From NCBI RefSeq assembly GCF_003073045.1, contig NC_037596.1:13327950-13391949 (forward strand): a stretch of DNA of 64,000 nt. The letters run 5' to 3'. The stretch's first letter is position 1. Each line of letters starts with the position of its first letter. The stretch comes from Pomacea canaliculata (lineage: Eukaryota; Mollusca; Gastropoda; Architaenioglossa; Ampullariidae). The notes beneath the pieces were generated by a model that saw nothing but the letters and a program-made list of their open reading frames with translations, had not been told where the DNA came from and ran no database searches. Made by a program: the position numbers and the translations under genes. Positions 12,857 to 23,939 of the stretch are shown piece by piece.

Positions 12857-12870
12857 TTTCCTTAGTTTCA
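12857..12870 (-). promoter_or_regulatory. GAAAC-GGAAA element of the E/F/I 5' class
   Basis: On the minus strand GTGAAACTAAGGAAAT, about 150 nt before the unit E start. Unit F has GCCGAAACCGAGGAAATA at 18144-18158 and unit I has TTGAAACTAATGAAATC at 30128-30141, both in the same relative place. This conserved half-site pair differs from the A/B/C element but is also rich in GAAA cores. Confidence 0.35.
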
Positions 12871-13016
12871 CTACCGCTAATTAGCTATTATACTACTATC
12901 TCCCTTTTGTAGAGTTTTCCTTACAAGAAATGAATAATTCTGCTTGAATACACAAAACTCGTGACTACCAGAGGTGTAAACCTGTCTTGTGACCGCTGGT
13001 AGTAGCAAACATCAAC

Positions 13017-16000
13017 ATGAACAACTCGTTGTGTTTAGCCATCGTCCTCTTCTGATGCAAGGAGCAGCATGTTCTCAAGAAATTTGTGAGTAATGTTGAA
13101 CTGATGACTTGTGAGCTTACTAATTAGTATTTAAAGGTTCTACACTCAAATTCTCATAACATAAACTTTATCTTGAAACGTGGACGCTAATGAACTTGCT
13201 TTTGACAGTTTATTACTTAGAAAACCTATCTAGTCACTGTGAAAATTACGAAAAATATATACATATATCAAATGATCCAAGTTAAATTCCTCTTTTACTT
13301 ACTAATGAATACTGAAATCTGCGGTTGCTGATCAAATGATTTCTGGACGTTCCCCACCTGGTGTAGAAACAACTTTTAGGACGCTTGAACTTTGATCAGC
13401 ATGTTGACCCAAGTCCTAACTTGTTTGTCAATACAGTGAGACCTTACGGCACGTTGGCACTTTGCCCAATTAGGAATGGCCTCAGTGAATACAACTGTTA
13501 CTTGACCCTCCGCTAGTCACATGTACCTTAGAAAAGAATTAGTAAATTAATTATCTACATCTCTAAGATTCAAGGATCTAAAATTATTTTCTACAGTACA
13601 AAAAAATCCCGTATACAATCTCTTCAGAATATTTGTCTTAGGAAAAGACTAAAATAAAAGGTGAGTTAAAGCAAAAACAGTTTGTTTCGAGAGCGACAAA
13701 GCAAAGTAATTATTTTGTACTGTCCAAAATAATGTATATCAAGCCACCTGTAAAGGCCTCAGTCAGAAACATCTTTTGATCGATCTTAGGAAACTGTGAC
13801 AGATCAGCCAGCATGAGAAATTCTTGAAAAAGTCTTCATTTTTCGTGAAAAGTTAATAGTATTTATATTGGGGATCCTAAGCACGTCACGTGATTTAACA
13901 GGCACTTATAGATGCTGCCCTCTCTACCAGTCTCACTTCTTCCTGGAAGGAAAAGAATCACTTGCAGCTGACTCATTCAGTTTACTCTCTATCTTCTCAA
14001 ATCGCTGTTTGTAGGTCTTCAACCCTTCTCCAGGGCTTCAAATGAAACCTGAAATTACTCATCATCGGGTTGCTGCTACACACATGACATTACTTACATT
14101 GTCTATAGTAGATGATATGTGAATGTTCATAGTGATAACACATGCACATTGCATCATTATCTGCACAAAATATTTACATAACTTCGTTAAAAACAATATT
14201 ATCATACACAGTTCACAGTACATTTCAGTGTCTATTTAATTGATGTTTCTCTCGTTGATGTTTTTGGGAGGGAGAAAAGTGCTGATCTAATACCCGGTTT
14301 AACCGTGACATTATGCACAAAAGGTGATGTTCATGTTGTTTTCCAGGTGCCAGGTTGGAGTTTGTAAACTTCACGGGTAAAGGTGTTCTTGCGGCGGAAA
14401 ATGACTTCATCAATCTCACAATTTTGGTTTCATCAGAAAACTGTTCTCGTAATCACGCGTACCTCGTTAAGGTTTCCAGATTGAGCGAGAATAATGAAAT
14501 CACGGACCTGTGCAAAATAATTCGTAACAACAACACATACAGTCTGTCAGATTGGTCTAAATCCTGTCGTATTTCCAGCTCTGGTAACGAAATAGAATTC
14601 TCTGAACCAATCAAGTCTTCAGACACGACATTTATATTCTCGGTTTCTATTGAAGATTTGTATGAGCGGATCGAGATGAACATTTCAAGTAAGATTTTTT
14701 TTCAAAGTTGAGATTTAAGTTTATGGCTGACTGATTGTAAACCACGCATGGGATAAACCTCATCGGCCATGGTTAGCAAAGCTAAACAATATCATGATCT
14801 AACTGATCATATAAATTATTGTAAAAAATGTGACAAAAAAATGCAGAATAAATTTGCAGATTTTTGAACTAGTGTAAATGAGACTACAAGTACGAAGGGA
14901 AGAGATGAGAGAGATACATGTAAAATCAACATTAATTCACAACCAAATGTTCAAGAATAAAAGCTGTTTTATTTACACACTTTTACCTGTTACAGTCTGG
15001 CAGCAGTCGAACAACTCATCACCTGGTAAGAGGCCTCTACCTTTATTACCAGCAAATGCGTACATGAAAAAAGTCCTTGTATATTTATTTCGATATTTAG
15101 TTAGAAAACCCTTTATCAATTAATTTTTATTATTTATTTTTTATTTTCATATAATTTACAGGTTCGCACTGGTTGTCTTAGAATTTGAATAAAACACTCG
15201 CTTTTGTATATAGGAATTGAAAAAAGTTGCATGGGTTTTTTTGCACTTTATTACTATTCTTAGGTTATTATTACTCATTATTGAAGAATACTTATTAAGT
15301 TATTGTTTAACTATCTAACAAAATAAAGCATTATTAAGTAAACTTTTCGTCCTTAATGTATTTCCCCAAAGTATTTTCCTCGTGCAATGGATTTATTCTT
15401 ATTGGTTCCGTTGCTCACTCAAAATGATGAAATGTAATATCCACTGGCCTTGTGATTTGATGTGTGGAGTTGTATTAATTGCCTGTCACAAGTGTATGTA
15501 TGACATTTATTTTAATAAGATAAACATTATTATGTGGATGACTCTTTATGTTGCCTATCTATCTTTGGTAAGAAACAACAAACGCACGCAGAGAGAAAAG
15601 ACGAAAAGGAGGAGAGTAGAAAGAGAAACACTGAAGAAGATAAAATAAAAGCCACAGTGAATCTCAAACGACCAAAGTAATTCGAGTAAGTGGTAGTCTG
15701 TCCTCACACAGGAATATTTCCTCTTGATACTACTTACACTCTCATCCCTTCATTTTCTTTCTTCCAGACACGACTGCCACCCTGACGACCATGACTACCA
15801 CAGAGCAGCAGACGTCCACTACGACCAACAAACCTGACGATGGTGAGTACACCTCACCCATTGAGTACACCTCACCCATTCTCTCGTGTAACCCCATCAG
15901 TGATCATACAGAGTTTAAGAGTAATCCCATTTATAGTTTTCTCCTTATTTTGTCCTTTTGTTTTATATTTTCATACCTAAAAAGAAAAAAATGAAAGCTA

Positions 16001-16202
16001 AAACAAAGGTAAATAATAAATGGTTTATAATACAAGCAGAAACTTAGGATTGATTACTAGGTAAACATTTGTGTTACAGGAAGCATTCACGCCAAGAACT
16101 TGTGGATTTCTCTCATCGTCTCTGTCTTTATCTTGGTCATCGGTATAATTATCTTCTTCTCTGTGTACTGGCTGACATCACAGACACAAAAAAGGGAAGT
16201 TG
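13017..16202 (+). CDS. Unit E: type I membrane receptor gene, one frameshift in signal exon
   Basis: Exons: signal peptide 13017-13085, ectodomain 14347-14688, linker 14996-15025 (IWQQSNNSSP), Thr-rich stalk 15768-15842, TM 16080-16202. The signal exon (MNNSLCLAIVLF, then LMQGAACSQEI after the lesion) lacks one base relative to unit F, giving TGA. All other exons are open and phase 1. The stalk has 12 Thr in 25 residues, typical of an O-glycosylated spacer. The TM exon is 41 codons with a hydrophobic core LIVSVFILVIGIIIFFSVYW and a short basic tail ending Q-K-R-E-V. No cytoplasmic exon follows locally, although the TM exon donor is a good GTGAGT. Closest relative is unit J. One verified base would decide between gene and pseudogene. 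Confidence 0.65.
14347..14688 (+). CDS. Unit E ectodomain exon
   Basis: Intact 342-nt exon. Starts CARLEFVNFTGKGVLAAEND and keeps ENCSRNHAYL, DLCKI, NNTYSLSD, KSCRISSSGNEIEFSE and FIFSVS. The donor is A|GTAAGA, so the joined linker residue is Ile. Nearly parallel to unit J over its whole length. Sequons NFT, NLT, NCS, NNT. Confidence 0.85.
16080..16202 (+). CDS. Unit E transmembrane exon
   Basis: Phase 1-1 exon of 123 nt: juxtamembrane GSIHAKNLW, about 24 hydrophobic residues, then a short charged tail. Same length and pattern as the J exon at 37860-37982 (GSIHSKNLW). Type I topology is implied by the upstream signal peptide and the basic residues after the membrane segment. Confidence 0.85.
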
Positions 16203-16496
16203 GTGAGTATTGACTCGTAAATGAAATCCAAGTGTGCAATTCGTAAACAAAGAGTAAATATTACGTAAATTATTTTTACGGTTAATTATTGAACTACTCT
16301 TTATCACTATATATTGTGTATTTTATGCATTTTAAATGATCCTCATGCAGCTTTCTGTCTTTTTTTAAGTAGCACTAAATATACATATTTAACAACACCG
16401 ACGGTGTTTGTTTGTTTGTTGTTGTTTTGTGTTTTCTTATTTTGTTTTTTGTTTTTTGTTATTTTTTTTTTGTTTCTTTTTTCTTTTTTTGTTTTT

Positions 16497-16522
16497 TGTT
16501 GTTGTTGTTGTTGTTGTTGTTG
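16497..16522. repeat. (TTG)n and T-rich tract
   Basis: A GTT run inside a T-rich tract covering about 16400-16550. It produces spurious Cys/Phe/Val-rich frames. Confidence 0.9.
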
Positions 16523-16595
16523 TTTTTTTTGGATTTTTTTGTTTTTTTGTCGCGCCGCAGACAGACATAATTAAATTTTATTGTAGTTACTTTGA

Positions 16596-16798
16596 GCCCC
16601 GTAGTATAGTGTTAAAACATTCTCTTGTAACCACGGCAGTACACGGCTCAGAGTTCGGATCTCGTTTCGGGACACTCACTGTTTGACCATGGGCGTCGGG
16701 GGTGTTGTCCATGTACTCGGGTATCCTCCCACCTCCCTTTTCACCGATAGTGCGAAATCACCGCAATGGGGAAGCACTTTCCTACTAAATAAATCAAC
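16596..16798 (+). mobile_element. tRNA-derived SINE-like insertion downstream of unit E
   Basis: Starts GCCCCGTAGTATAGTG, resembling a tRNA 5' arm with an A-box-like TAGTATAGTG; about 45 nt later is a B-box-like GAGTTCGGATCTC. It ends in AAATAAATC. The equivalent region after unit J (38221-38260) continues from CAGACACATAAATC straight to AATCAACCT without this segment, so J looks like the empty site. Target-site duplication and family name could not be determined by eye. Confidence 0.5.
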
Positions 16799-16927
16799 CA
16801 GCCAGATACTTTCTGCAAACACTAGTTTCGGCCATCAGCAGCGAGCTTCATCATCCAGCACTTACCACCTGCTGTTCTTGTCACATCCCAGTAGGACAAA
16901 GACACTTGGGTAACCTCTATAACCCCA

Positions 16928-16987
16928 GGGTGACTGTGGTGAGTGTGGCGACTGTGGTGACTGTGGTGACTGTGGTGAGTGTGGTGT
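16928..16987. repeat. 9-bp minisatellite (GTGACTGTG)n
   Basis: About six tandem copies of a 9-bp unit with G/C and A/C variants. It lies close to where similarity between the E and J 3' flanks ends. Confidence 0.85.
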
Positions 16988-17053
16988 CAGCATCATAGTC
17001 TGGTCACACATCTACACAGAGACCAGAATTCACTTTTTCTCTCACTCACCATT

Positions 17054-17750
17054 TTACGAGAGTACGATGAAGTCACAGCCTCGGTCCCGTGTTTTTCTCG
17101 GCGTTGAACTTCTAGAATCCAAGTAGAGCCACCAATAGTAACTGGATTCATTACCGTAAGTAAAAAAGATTTGATTTATAGAATGGATGTCATTTGTAAG
17201 TAAACTGAATGAAACATCAAAGGAAACAGTGAACGTCATTTAAAAAGTGTACATGTTATGGAAAGTGTATACATGTATGATTGCAATACACCATTTAAAA
17301 AATTTCATAAATACAGAGAATATTGTTAATGGAGGTCGAAAATATCATGTTTGCAAAATATATACATGCATAATAATTAAAATTACATACTGTTAAAGTA
17401 ACTTGATATTGAGATTAAGCTAACATGTATACTAAAATGCATAAAAAACATTTCAAACAAATGAGTTTCTAATATGTTTACACAATAACACAATGCACAA
17501 AGTGTAAGTAGTATAATAAAATCTCACATTTACTATTGTGTTAATAAGTGTGGTTGCATTTCGATACATATTCACAATATCTAGACTAGGTTCGTGCAGT
17601 TTCTTTCGCTGATGTGTCTGGATGGAAGACATTTATGTTGGGCTCACAAAATGTAAGGAACCGAGACATGATACACAGAGGACAGAAGGGAAGCTACAAC
17701 AAGAAATTACACCAGGCTCGTAACCAACGTATTACATTGTGTGTATATTG
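17054..17750 (+). other. Relic region between E and F, no open exon
   Basis: About 17316-17650 aligns by eye with 7570-7920 (the flank before the eroded copy at 7977), sharing ATATCATGT-TGCAAAATAT and GTTAATAA-TTGGTTG-ATT-type blocks. No usable ectodomain exon follows. Interpreted as the non-coding remains of another duplicated unit. Confidence 0.4.
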
Positions 17751-18172
17751 TAAACTATAATTAATTTAGATGCAATGTACTTAAAATATGCTCATAGTCT
17801 AGAAAACATCATCACCATTATTATCTTACTCTCATTTCCGTGGTCTGTTAGTTCAGTTAGTAAAACACACACACACACATATATATGTAACCATTTAATA
17901 TGCGTGTGAATTCATCACACATAAATATGTTTGAAAAAAAACATACGTGCACCCTCATTTTTTTACCTGTTAAAAATTGCTCCTCAGTAGTCCTTTAAAG
18001 TAGAAAACTAGAGTTTACTGTTCAGTCATCATCGCTTTCAGTCAAGCGCAGGGAGAAACAGAGGAAAGAAAAGGAAAGACAGAGGCAGGCAGGCAGGCGG
18101 GCAGGATATAGAGGGGGGAAGCAAAGGAAGGAAAAAAAATATATTTCCTCGGTTTCGGCACCGCTATTATAC

Positions 18173-18180
18173 TATATAAA
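18173..18180 (+). promoter_or_regulatory. TATA-like element of unit F
   Basis: TATATAAA 88 nt before the unit F ATG, just downstream of the GAAACCGAGGAAA element. The arrangement suggests a core promoter; unit E has a similar but weaker TATACTACTAT at the matching place. Confidence 0.35.
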
Positions 18181-19482
18181 CCAGAGTTTCTGCATAATTC
18201 TTCTCCATTATACAAAATATAATATATGTGATATGTGCTGTATCATCTTGTGACCACTATAGTGAACATGAATATCAACAGCTCTCTGTGTTTATCAATT
18301 GTGTTCGTTCTGATGCAGGGAGCAGAGTGTTTCTAGAGACCTGTGAGTGATGCCAATCTCATGCCTCGTATAAGTTTAATGTAATAAAGCTTATTGTTTA
18401 AAATCACCTCCTAGACTTAAATTCACATCACTGTTATCTCGAATTGTGGATGCTGACCAACTCGTCTTTGATGGTACTTCCTTCAGACCACCTATCTACT
18501 CACTCTTCACAAAGTATATCATTACATTTTGTTACATGCACATTTCATCATCCACAAGGCTTTATTTTCAACCCAGTAGATATATCTACTGCACAATGTA
18601 CTTTACTGTTGCCATACCAGGGACCTCAATGTCTTGCTTTAGATATCTAGGAAAGAAAAGGTGATGTTAGAAAAATTACTAGATGTCAACCAAAAACTTT
18701 TACCTGTTTTTTCAGGTGCCAAACTTAAATTTCTTCGATTTGAACTATAATTTTAATGCCTTAATTAAATAGACTAATATACTAGACAGAAGATAATTAA
18801 AGAAACAAGTAAAAAGAAGATGTTTCATATTGACTGTGTTGTCAGTGAGTGTTTTTATGGCGTTTCTAGCAGTCTACCTACACTAACATTTACTTTATCT
18901 CTCTTTTTTTGCAATGATCATGAATAAAATAACTTGAATTAACTCCTTTTCTTTACAGTTGAAGTATTTGCAAAGGTTTCATCAACAACAAGAGGTGAGA
19001 TGAAGTTATTATCTCCTTTGGTAATTGTCAGCGACTGTAACCCAGACTATTCGCTTCCCGTTAGTAAATACATTATGCGAAAAATAACAATTGTTTTTCA
19101 CTCAGGAAGCCGTTATCCAAATGTTTCCTGTGTAAGTGTTGAATGTAATATCTAGTTACTAAGTTCCTCGTGACATACACGTTCGTCCTTCCATTGTTTT
19201 ATTTTCTTCCAGACACGACAACCACAACGACGACCGTCAGTAACACAAAGACACAACAAACATCTACTTCGTCCACCACCACCGAGGCCAGTGAGTACAC
19301 GTGATCGAGACTCGTGTGTGACTCTGTCAGTGGAAAAGAACAACGAGACTGGATTCGGACAAAACATTATTTACTTGTTTTCAATCTTTTGAAGTCCTTT
19401 CGTTTCATTTTTAGGAAATAAAATACATTACATGAAGACAAAGTTAATCAAAGTAGTATGTATCATGTATCTTCTCTTGCAG

Positions 19483-19599
19483 CAGGTTTTCAGGTTAATG
19501 ACTGGAGAAATTTCATCATCGGCGCTTTGGTTATGTTGGTCATCGCTCTGGTCGTCATCTCTGTGTGTAGGCCGACGAAAGGACGAAGGGGCGAAGCTG
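19483..19599 (+). CDS. Unit F transmembrane exon with NAGNAG acceptor
   Basis: Acceptor CTTGCAGCAG allows two starts three bases apart (T-G-F-Q or S-F-Q joins). 39 codons, hydrophobic core IIGALVMLVIALVVISV, basic tail PTKGRRGEA. Donor GTGAGT, phase 1. Similar to the unit G exon at 23434-23550. Confidence 0.75.
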
Positions 19600-20141
19600 G
19601 TGAGTTTAAATGTGTAAACCACAGTGTAAACAAATAAATCAAGTTATTTGTTGGGTCTAAAATTATTCTGTATTCACTATGGTTTATTAAATTAATCGGG
19701 ATCTCCGCCATATTTAGCTTGAATGGAAGAAAGTTATGGGTAATCAACATTCCTGATAAAATACCGACTTGTAGTTCTACCTTAGTTCCACGAATATGGA
19801 ATTTTATCAGCCATCTTCGGGTAGCTTATCGACACACCTCGATTCCGATAAGAGACTCGGTAAACAGCTTGAATACTAACCAGCAGCAGTGATGGAGGAC
19901 GAGTACGAGTGATGGAAGGATGCTGCACGGTTCTCCCCGAGTAAGCGTGAGGCATTTTTTTCGTTACATAAGTTTATTTACTAAGGAGACTACTTTAAAA
20001 AGTAATTTTTTGTCAAATTAGTTCATTTTGTTGAACGGTAAGGTTTCTTATCATCACAATGTTGATGGCACGATTTTTAAGAAATCAGTAACTTTGTTAA
20101 ACTCTCAAAGCTGATTATTTCCATTGAAATACTTCTTGCAG

Positions 20142-20302
20142 TGTTTCTGACGGCAGACTTTGTTCAGAGTGTGCACAGTGTAATGCCAGTCACCTGCTTT
20201 TACCGAAGAAACTCTTACCTCTACATGTCCCTGTTGAACACAGGTCAACAACAAATGGAACTGAAAGCTTTTTCAGCTGTTTACCGTTGTTTGTACTTTT
20301 AA
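20142..20302 (+). CDS. Unit F candidate last exon, short cytoplasmic tail with Tyr motifs
   Basis: Acceptor CTTCTTGCAG; joined in phase 1 the exon stays open for 52 codons to TAA at 20300, with AATAAA only 6 nt later. The peptide contains RRNSYLYMSLLN, where YMSL and YLYM are Y-x-x-L and Y-x-x-M patterns, and ends AVYRCLYF. Such motifs can bind SH2 domains when phosphorylated (known of the motif; function here is inference). Openness, phase and polyA signal agree, so this is a plausible local 3' end. Confidence 0.5.
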
Positions 20303-20307
20303 CAAGA

Positions 20308-20313
20308 AATAAA
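20308..20313 (+). terminator. Candidate polyadenylation signal of unit F
   Basis: AATAAA 5 nt after the TAA of the candidate last exon, followed by a GT-rich run (GTGATGTGAAG). Confidence 0.5.
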
Positions 20314-20719
20314 GTGATGTGAAGTTCTAGTCTCTACTCTGTGTGTGAAGGACTGCTGACGTGTGAGAAAGGAAGAATGAATATCATTGGTTACATCTCG
20401 TCAGACCAGCTTTCAGTTTCTTTGTTGATCGTTTCACTGGAATCCATTCTTCAACTTCGTAGCCTTTAGTTTATCGAAATTGATGGTCTGGAAACAACAA
20501 GCACCTACAATACAATGACATACACCTGTTTGTGACATTAGATTTTTATAGTTTAATATGAATCAAAGCATTGTTGACATAGTACACAGTGGCTTTATGA
20601 CTATTCTTTCTCTGTTCCTCCTTTCTTCCTGCCCTGTGTGTGCACGTGCGCATTTGTGTGCTTGTCTGTGTTTAAGAGAATTATTTGAATCATTAAACAA
20701 AAACTAAGATTTGGCAGAG

Positions 20720-21476
20720 GACGACGAGTAGGGAAGAAGCAATAAACGGAAAAAGGGAGAGGGAGGGGTGACAAAGGACCAGATTATGTGGACTGCTTTA
20801 TGAGAAATACTCAAGGAAGAAGTTTTTCTTCAGTTCACATTTAAAAGATTGAGCGGAGGATAAATGGCGGATGTGGAAGATGGAGAAAAGTTTCATTGTT
20901 TCGCTGCACAGTCAATAAAAATCCTGTTACCATATGTTGTTGTTTTCGTGACAGAAATAAAGAGAAGACAGTCATCACACTAAGAGCTTGTTGTCTGGGA
21001 TGTTGGGAAGAGAAGTTTTGAGAAATAGTCAGGGTATGAGCCTGCAAAGCAATTCAACAAAGCATAGTTTGTTCTGGATGCGAGAACGGATGGGTAGATA
21101 ATACAAAAAGTGTGGGTTTTTTTATTAGCTTATTACAGTTTCATAAATGTTTGAGCCATCTTTGCCTTGACTTACAACGTTAAAGTAATAACATAAGGAC
21201 AATTTAAATAATATAATATTAAGTAGGTTTCATTTCTTTCGTACGTTGCAATGTTTTAGTTAAACATTTCGATTCTCTAGTTATGGTAGTTACATCTTCC
21301 CGAACTGTGCTTAAGTTCTAGTTCCAAGGAAACAAAAAGGTGTGAAACCCAGTAACAGGACTTTGTATAAACATCTCCTTGTCGCCTCACCAGTGTCATC
21401 ATGAAGATGGGTATAAAGAGGTTGGTGTACGTGCTGCTCCATCTGATTCATTCGATTAGTTGTTCTCAGGATGTTT
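20720..21476 (+). repeat. 5' segmental duplication shared by units G and H (copy 1)
   Basis: About 750 bp upstream of and including the G signal exon align by eye with 26140-27318 before unit H: AATAAACGGAAA, CAAGGAAGAA, CCATATGTTGTTGTT, GACTTACAACGTT-AAGTAATAACATAAGGA and TTAAGTAGGTTT blocks occur in the same order. The H copy is longer because of a T-rich run and other insertions. This shows G and H arose by a recent block duplication. Confidence 0.7.
21328..21371 (+). promoter_or_regulatory. Putative promoter of unit G
   Basis: GGAAACAAAAAGGTGTGAAAC, a degenerate form of the ISRE-like element with two GAAAC cores, is followed by TATAAA at 21366-21371, 30 nt before the ATG. Unit H has GGAAATAGGAAGGTGTGAAAC at 27159 and TATAAA at 27208. 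Confidence 0.4.
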
Positions 21477-23550
21477 GTGAGTATTGTGTCCAGCATCCCT
21501 TCTCTCACAATACTGTCAGAGATATCACACATGAAACCAAAAATGTTATTCTCCGGTGAAAAACAATAAAGCAAAAAAAAAAAATGTATGAAAAGTTTGG
21601 TACATATGAATATCCCGTATACCAAAAATCATTACATGTGTAATTCTTTTCTTTATATTACCTTCATCATATATAAATATGCATCATGTGTAGACAAAAC
21701 ATCATGACTATTATTTTATCTTACACATCTCAATATGGCGGCTCGTTACTTGATTCACACTACCGGATGTGACGTCAACACACACAAAATGAACTGTTAT
21801 TATTTCCAGGTGCCAGACTGAAGTTTGTGAATGGCACACGTGACGTTCTTCAGGTGTTTGACAACGACTTCATCAATATTACATTTTACCTGGACACAGC
21901 AAATTGCTCTGGGAATCATTCGTACATCGTTACTGTGACTAGTGGTGTGAAGAACGATTCACGGACAGACATTTGCAAAGTAATATTTAAGAATGACACC
22001 TACAGGATTTCTCAGAACAGTCATCCATGTCGCTTGTGTAGTTACAAAGATAAAATAAAGTTATCTCGACGAGCAGAACTCCAGCTTACAAAACTTATCT
22101 TCTCGGTTACAGCTGACAATGTAAAGCCTGTTGATACTGTAAATGTAACAGGTAAGTGAAGGATACACAGAAAATTATCCTGTTATCATATGTGTAGTCT
22201 GTAGAGAAATATCCTGGAGTCCAGGATATGATAATAAAGTTTTAGTGTAATGCGGGATTTATTAATCGAGCTCGTGACTAACCAAATTAATCTTACACTT
22301 ATCTCCAACAATTTTAACATATTACTCGAATTTACTAGATTAGACAGGAATAAGAAACTATTCACTGGGATGAAAAAAGGTGGAGGGGCAGACAAGGGAG
22401 ACAAAAGAAAACACAACTGTTTTAATTATTCCCTCAGTTATCTGCCTTTTGTAAGAAATAAAGTTCGGATAGTGATAAAGAGAGAAGTAGAGAGCGATGA
22501 ATAGTAAACAAACGAGAGAAGGGATTTATTATTTAACCTAGAAAAAACTAAATTTGTATTATCGGATACTTGTTCACTAATAAAACACTTTTTCTTAATA
22601 ATTTTTACCTTCTGCAGTCAATACATTTGCAAGAAAGTCATCAATCTCCAAAGGTGAGAAAATTTATTTCTATGTTCAACTTCACAAGAAAAATACCAAC
22701 ATTAATGTACAGGAACCCGTACTTTCCCAACTTAACCCTTATTTTTAACTTTTATACGAATTAAGCCATGTAATAATGGTAATGGTCTTGTGCATTGATG
22801 CTTGGAATTGTCTACAAAGGGAGGAAGTGAGTTGGAACGAGTGAGGGAGAGATAAAACAAAATTCAGTCTGTCATTAATTGATGATAGTTGATTAAATCA
22901 CACAAAGTAGAGGCCACAGTATCACGATCTCCTCACATTTAATGGGTGTTTCAGCTGCAGGCTAGACAAATAAATAAGCACAATATGTCAAGAAATGAGA
23001 AGATTGGGCAAATACAATAATTACAGAATAAATACAGAATAATTACAAAATGTTAATGTAAAGAATGAGCAGATTAGTTGTTGTACTCTATGTTTGTGCT
23101 GACACAGGAGTTATTCCTCGTGACACATACTCTCGTCCTTCCATTGTTTTGTTTTCTTCCAGACACGACAGCCACAACGACGACGTCGGTAACACAAAGC
23201 AACAACAAACATCAACTTGGTCCATCGGGGCCAGTGAGTACACGTGACCTAGACTCGTGTGTGATCCTGTCAGAGGCAAAACTTATGTAACACGACCATG
23301 AACGGAATTCGGATAAAACGTCTTTTATTTTTATTTTTGTTTAAAAGAAATTTCATTTTTTTTAAAATAAATAACACAAAAACAAAGCTAATAAAAGAAC
23401 ATGTCACGTATTATGAACCGTGTCTTACAACAGGCTTGCACGCCAACGATTGGACACATTTCCTCATCGGCCTTGTTGCTATGTTGGTCATCGCTCTTCT
23501 CGTCGTCTCTGTATGTTGGCTGATGTCACTAAGAAGACGAGGCAAAGCTG
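21401..23550 (+). CDS. Unit G: type I membrane receptor gene, frame problem in stalk exon
   Basis: Exons: signal peptide 21401-21476 (MKMGIKRLVYVLLHLIHSIS, then CSQDV), ectodomain 21810-22151, linker 22618-22653 (VNTFARKSSISK), stalk 23163-23233, TM 23434-23550. Signal, ectodomain, linker and TM are open and phase 1. The Thr-rich stalk is 71 nt, 7 nt shorter than its unit F homologue, so using it at GTGAGT moves the TM exon out of frame. Skipping it joins linker to TM in frame. The TM exon has core FLIGLVAMLVIALLVVSVCW and tail LRRRGKA. A possible tiny last exon at 23905-23939 reads DLMADEYELIM then stop, with a Y-E-L-I motif; weak evidence. Confidence 0.6.
21810..22151 (+). CDS. Unit G ectodomain exon
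   Basis: Intact 342-nt phase 1-1 exon. Starts CARLKFVNGTRDVLQVFDND and keeps ANCSGNHSYIVTV, DICKV, NDTYRIS and PCRLC. The extra CRLC Cys pair, not seen in E or J, is shared with D and H (CCLC, CHLC). Many sequons (NGT, NIT, NCS, NHS, NDS, NDT, NVT). About 85-90% identical to H by eye. Confidence 0.85.
23434..23550 (+). CDS. Unit G transmembrane exon
   Basis: Acceptor TTACAACAG, 39 codons, phase 1. Juxtamembrane GLHANDWTH, ~20-residue hydrophobic core, then MSLRRRGKA. Donor GTGAGA. Homologous flank with unit F continues beyond it (GATAAAATACCGACTT and GCCATCTTCGGGT blocks at 19757/23776). Confidence 0.8.
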
Positions 23551-23939
23551 GTGAGATTTTGAGTGTAAATGTCTAAACAAGATTTTCAATATAAAACACG
23601 TGCAAGATGTGTCAACAAATTACATCGGGTGTACCAGTCGTTTAACGGTTCGTCGTGAATCTGCTCGTGTAATGCCCTCGGGGTGGGGTGTGGTGGGGGG
23701 GGGTCATCTGGTCGCCGGAGGATGTCGTTTCTTGCATGCTCATAAAGTGAATGTTAATGGAAATGAACTCACCTGATAAAATACCGACTTGAAAACGACT
23801 GGGGTATGATTACCCTGTCATGAATACGGGATTTTATTAGCCATCTTCGGGTGTCCGATCGGTTAAGGTAAGAAACTATGTAACCCTCTTCATAACTACT
23901 CAAGACCTGATGGCGGACGAGTACGAGCTCATCATGTGA

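Larger units (their letters stand above)
18268..20302 (+). pseudogene. Unit F: receptor copy without ectodomain, but intact stalk, TM and tail
   Basis: Signal exon 18268-18342 (MNINSSLCLSIVFVLMQGAE) is frameshifted at CFS, giving TAG before the donor. The ectodomain exon is reduced to its first ~35 nt at 18717 (CAKLKFLRFEL then stop). Downstream exons are all open and phase-compatible: linker 18959-18994 (VEVFAKVSSTTR), Thr-rich stalk 19213-19290, TM 19483-19599 and a candidate last exon 20142-20302. The TM exon reads W-R-N-F then IIGALVMLVIALVVISV and a basic tail. The 5' part is E-type, while stalk and TM match unit G, so F is a recombinant. It cannot encode the family ectodomain by itself, yet its 3' exons could be used by transcripts starting upstream. 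Confidence 0.65.

Noticed and set aside
16596..16672. Functional tRNA gene
   Set aside because: Only box-like motifs are present; the acceptor stem and anticodon arm do not pair convincingly, and the 3' part looks like a SINE body.
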